Origin: a virus
Length of the DNA stretch: 64,000 bases
Virus record (IMG/VR): IMGVR_UViG_3300021961_000037
Coordinates: 1 to 64,000 of that record
Strand: one strand, 5' to 3'
This document shows, in pieces, positions 63,953-64,000 of the stretch (its first letter is position 1; the number at the start of each line of letters is the position of its first letter). The position numbers and the translations under genes were made by a program. The notes under the pieces were generated by a model, which was not told the origin of the DNA, made no database searches, and was given only the letters and a program-made list of their open reading frames with translations.

Positions 63953-64000
63953 ATGCTTGCTGGAAGGTACAACATAGTCTGTGACCAAGGGTCAACCTTT
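63953..64000 (+). CDS. Putative tail fibre/structural protein, truncated at window end
   Basis: Only the first 16 residues are seen (MLAGRYNIVCDQGSTF). The Y-x-I/F...EQ/DQG-x-TF phrase is a common opening of phage virion proteins with an Ig-like or fibre fold. GGGG lies upstream of the ATG. It continues beyond the window. Confidence 0.5.
   Translation, partial: MLAGRYNIVCDQGSTF

Noticed and set aside
1-64000. tRNA or tmRNA genes
   Set aside because: No cloverleaf with a GTTCRA arm and matching acceptor stem was noticed by eye on either strand. A covariance-model scan would be decisive.

Overview
The window looks like a 64 kb piece of a tailed dsDNA bacteriophage with a contractile tail (myovirus morphology). 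The evidence is a large terminase, an HK97-type capsid, a portal, a prohead protease, a tail sheath and tube, a tape measure and a full baseplate set. An actinobacterial host is likely: there is a WhiB-like [Fe-S] regulator, many starts look leaderless with a SigA-type -10 directly upstream, and GTG starts are frequent. Base composition is moderate by eye (not computed). No integrase, tRNA, CRISPR array or insertion sequence was seen. Both window ends cut through genes. No gap between genes exceeds about 250 bases.

Layout. (1) 1-13.4 kb, early/replication module on both strands: SSB, DUF3846 protein, metallophosphoesterase, ribbon-helix-helix protein, HNH nuclease, RuvC-like resolvase, ParB-like protein, Nmad1-type protein, DUF5872 protein, WhiB, primase-helicase and a terminase-small-like HTH protein. 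(2) 13.4-23.6 kb, metabolism and modification: a clavaminate-synthase-like Fe(II)/2OG dioxygenase, a MazG-like protein, a B12-dependent ribonucleotide reductase, a dual-specificity phosphatase next to a histone-deacetylase-fold enzyme, a cytosine-C5 methyltransferase and a staphylococcal-type nuclease. (3) 23.7-43.6 kb, head module, entirely on the minus strand. In transcription order it runs: small membrane protein, portal-MuF fusion, giant prohead protease, acidic PepSY protein, a set of large modular proteins, major capsid protein. (4) 43.7-49.5 kb, plus strand: large terminase, XRE regulator, Rad52-type annealing protein, Cas4/RecB-like nuclease, PAPS-reductase-like and ParB-like pair. (5) 49.5-64 kb, plus strand: connector, neck, sheath, tube, tail chaperones (G/T, probably a -1 frameshift), tape measure, baseplate, holin-like protein.

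Most noteworthy is the block at 25.2-36.8 kb. Four adjacent proteins that are otherwise different share one signature, R-C-P-x-G-x6-[FI]-T-D-x5-C, with exactly 18 residues between the two cysteines each time. It is joined to different C-terminal modules: one resembles a HipA/PI-kinase-type phosphotransferase (DRHxxN, IDHG), one carries HExxH, and others are unrecognised. Their position between capsid and protease genes suggests virion-packaged, perhaps ejected, effectors.

A second pattern concerns expression. In the early and metabolic modules, more than ten starts follow a TAnnnT box by only 6-7 nt, three of them with a perfect TTGACA at 17 bp, as expected for leaderless mRNAs. Most head and tail genes instead use Shine-Dalgarno sites or start-stop overlaps. 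A sharp strand-composition flip near 6.6-6.7 kb, with a short tandem repeat, is a candidate replication origin.
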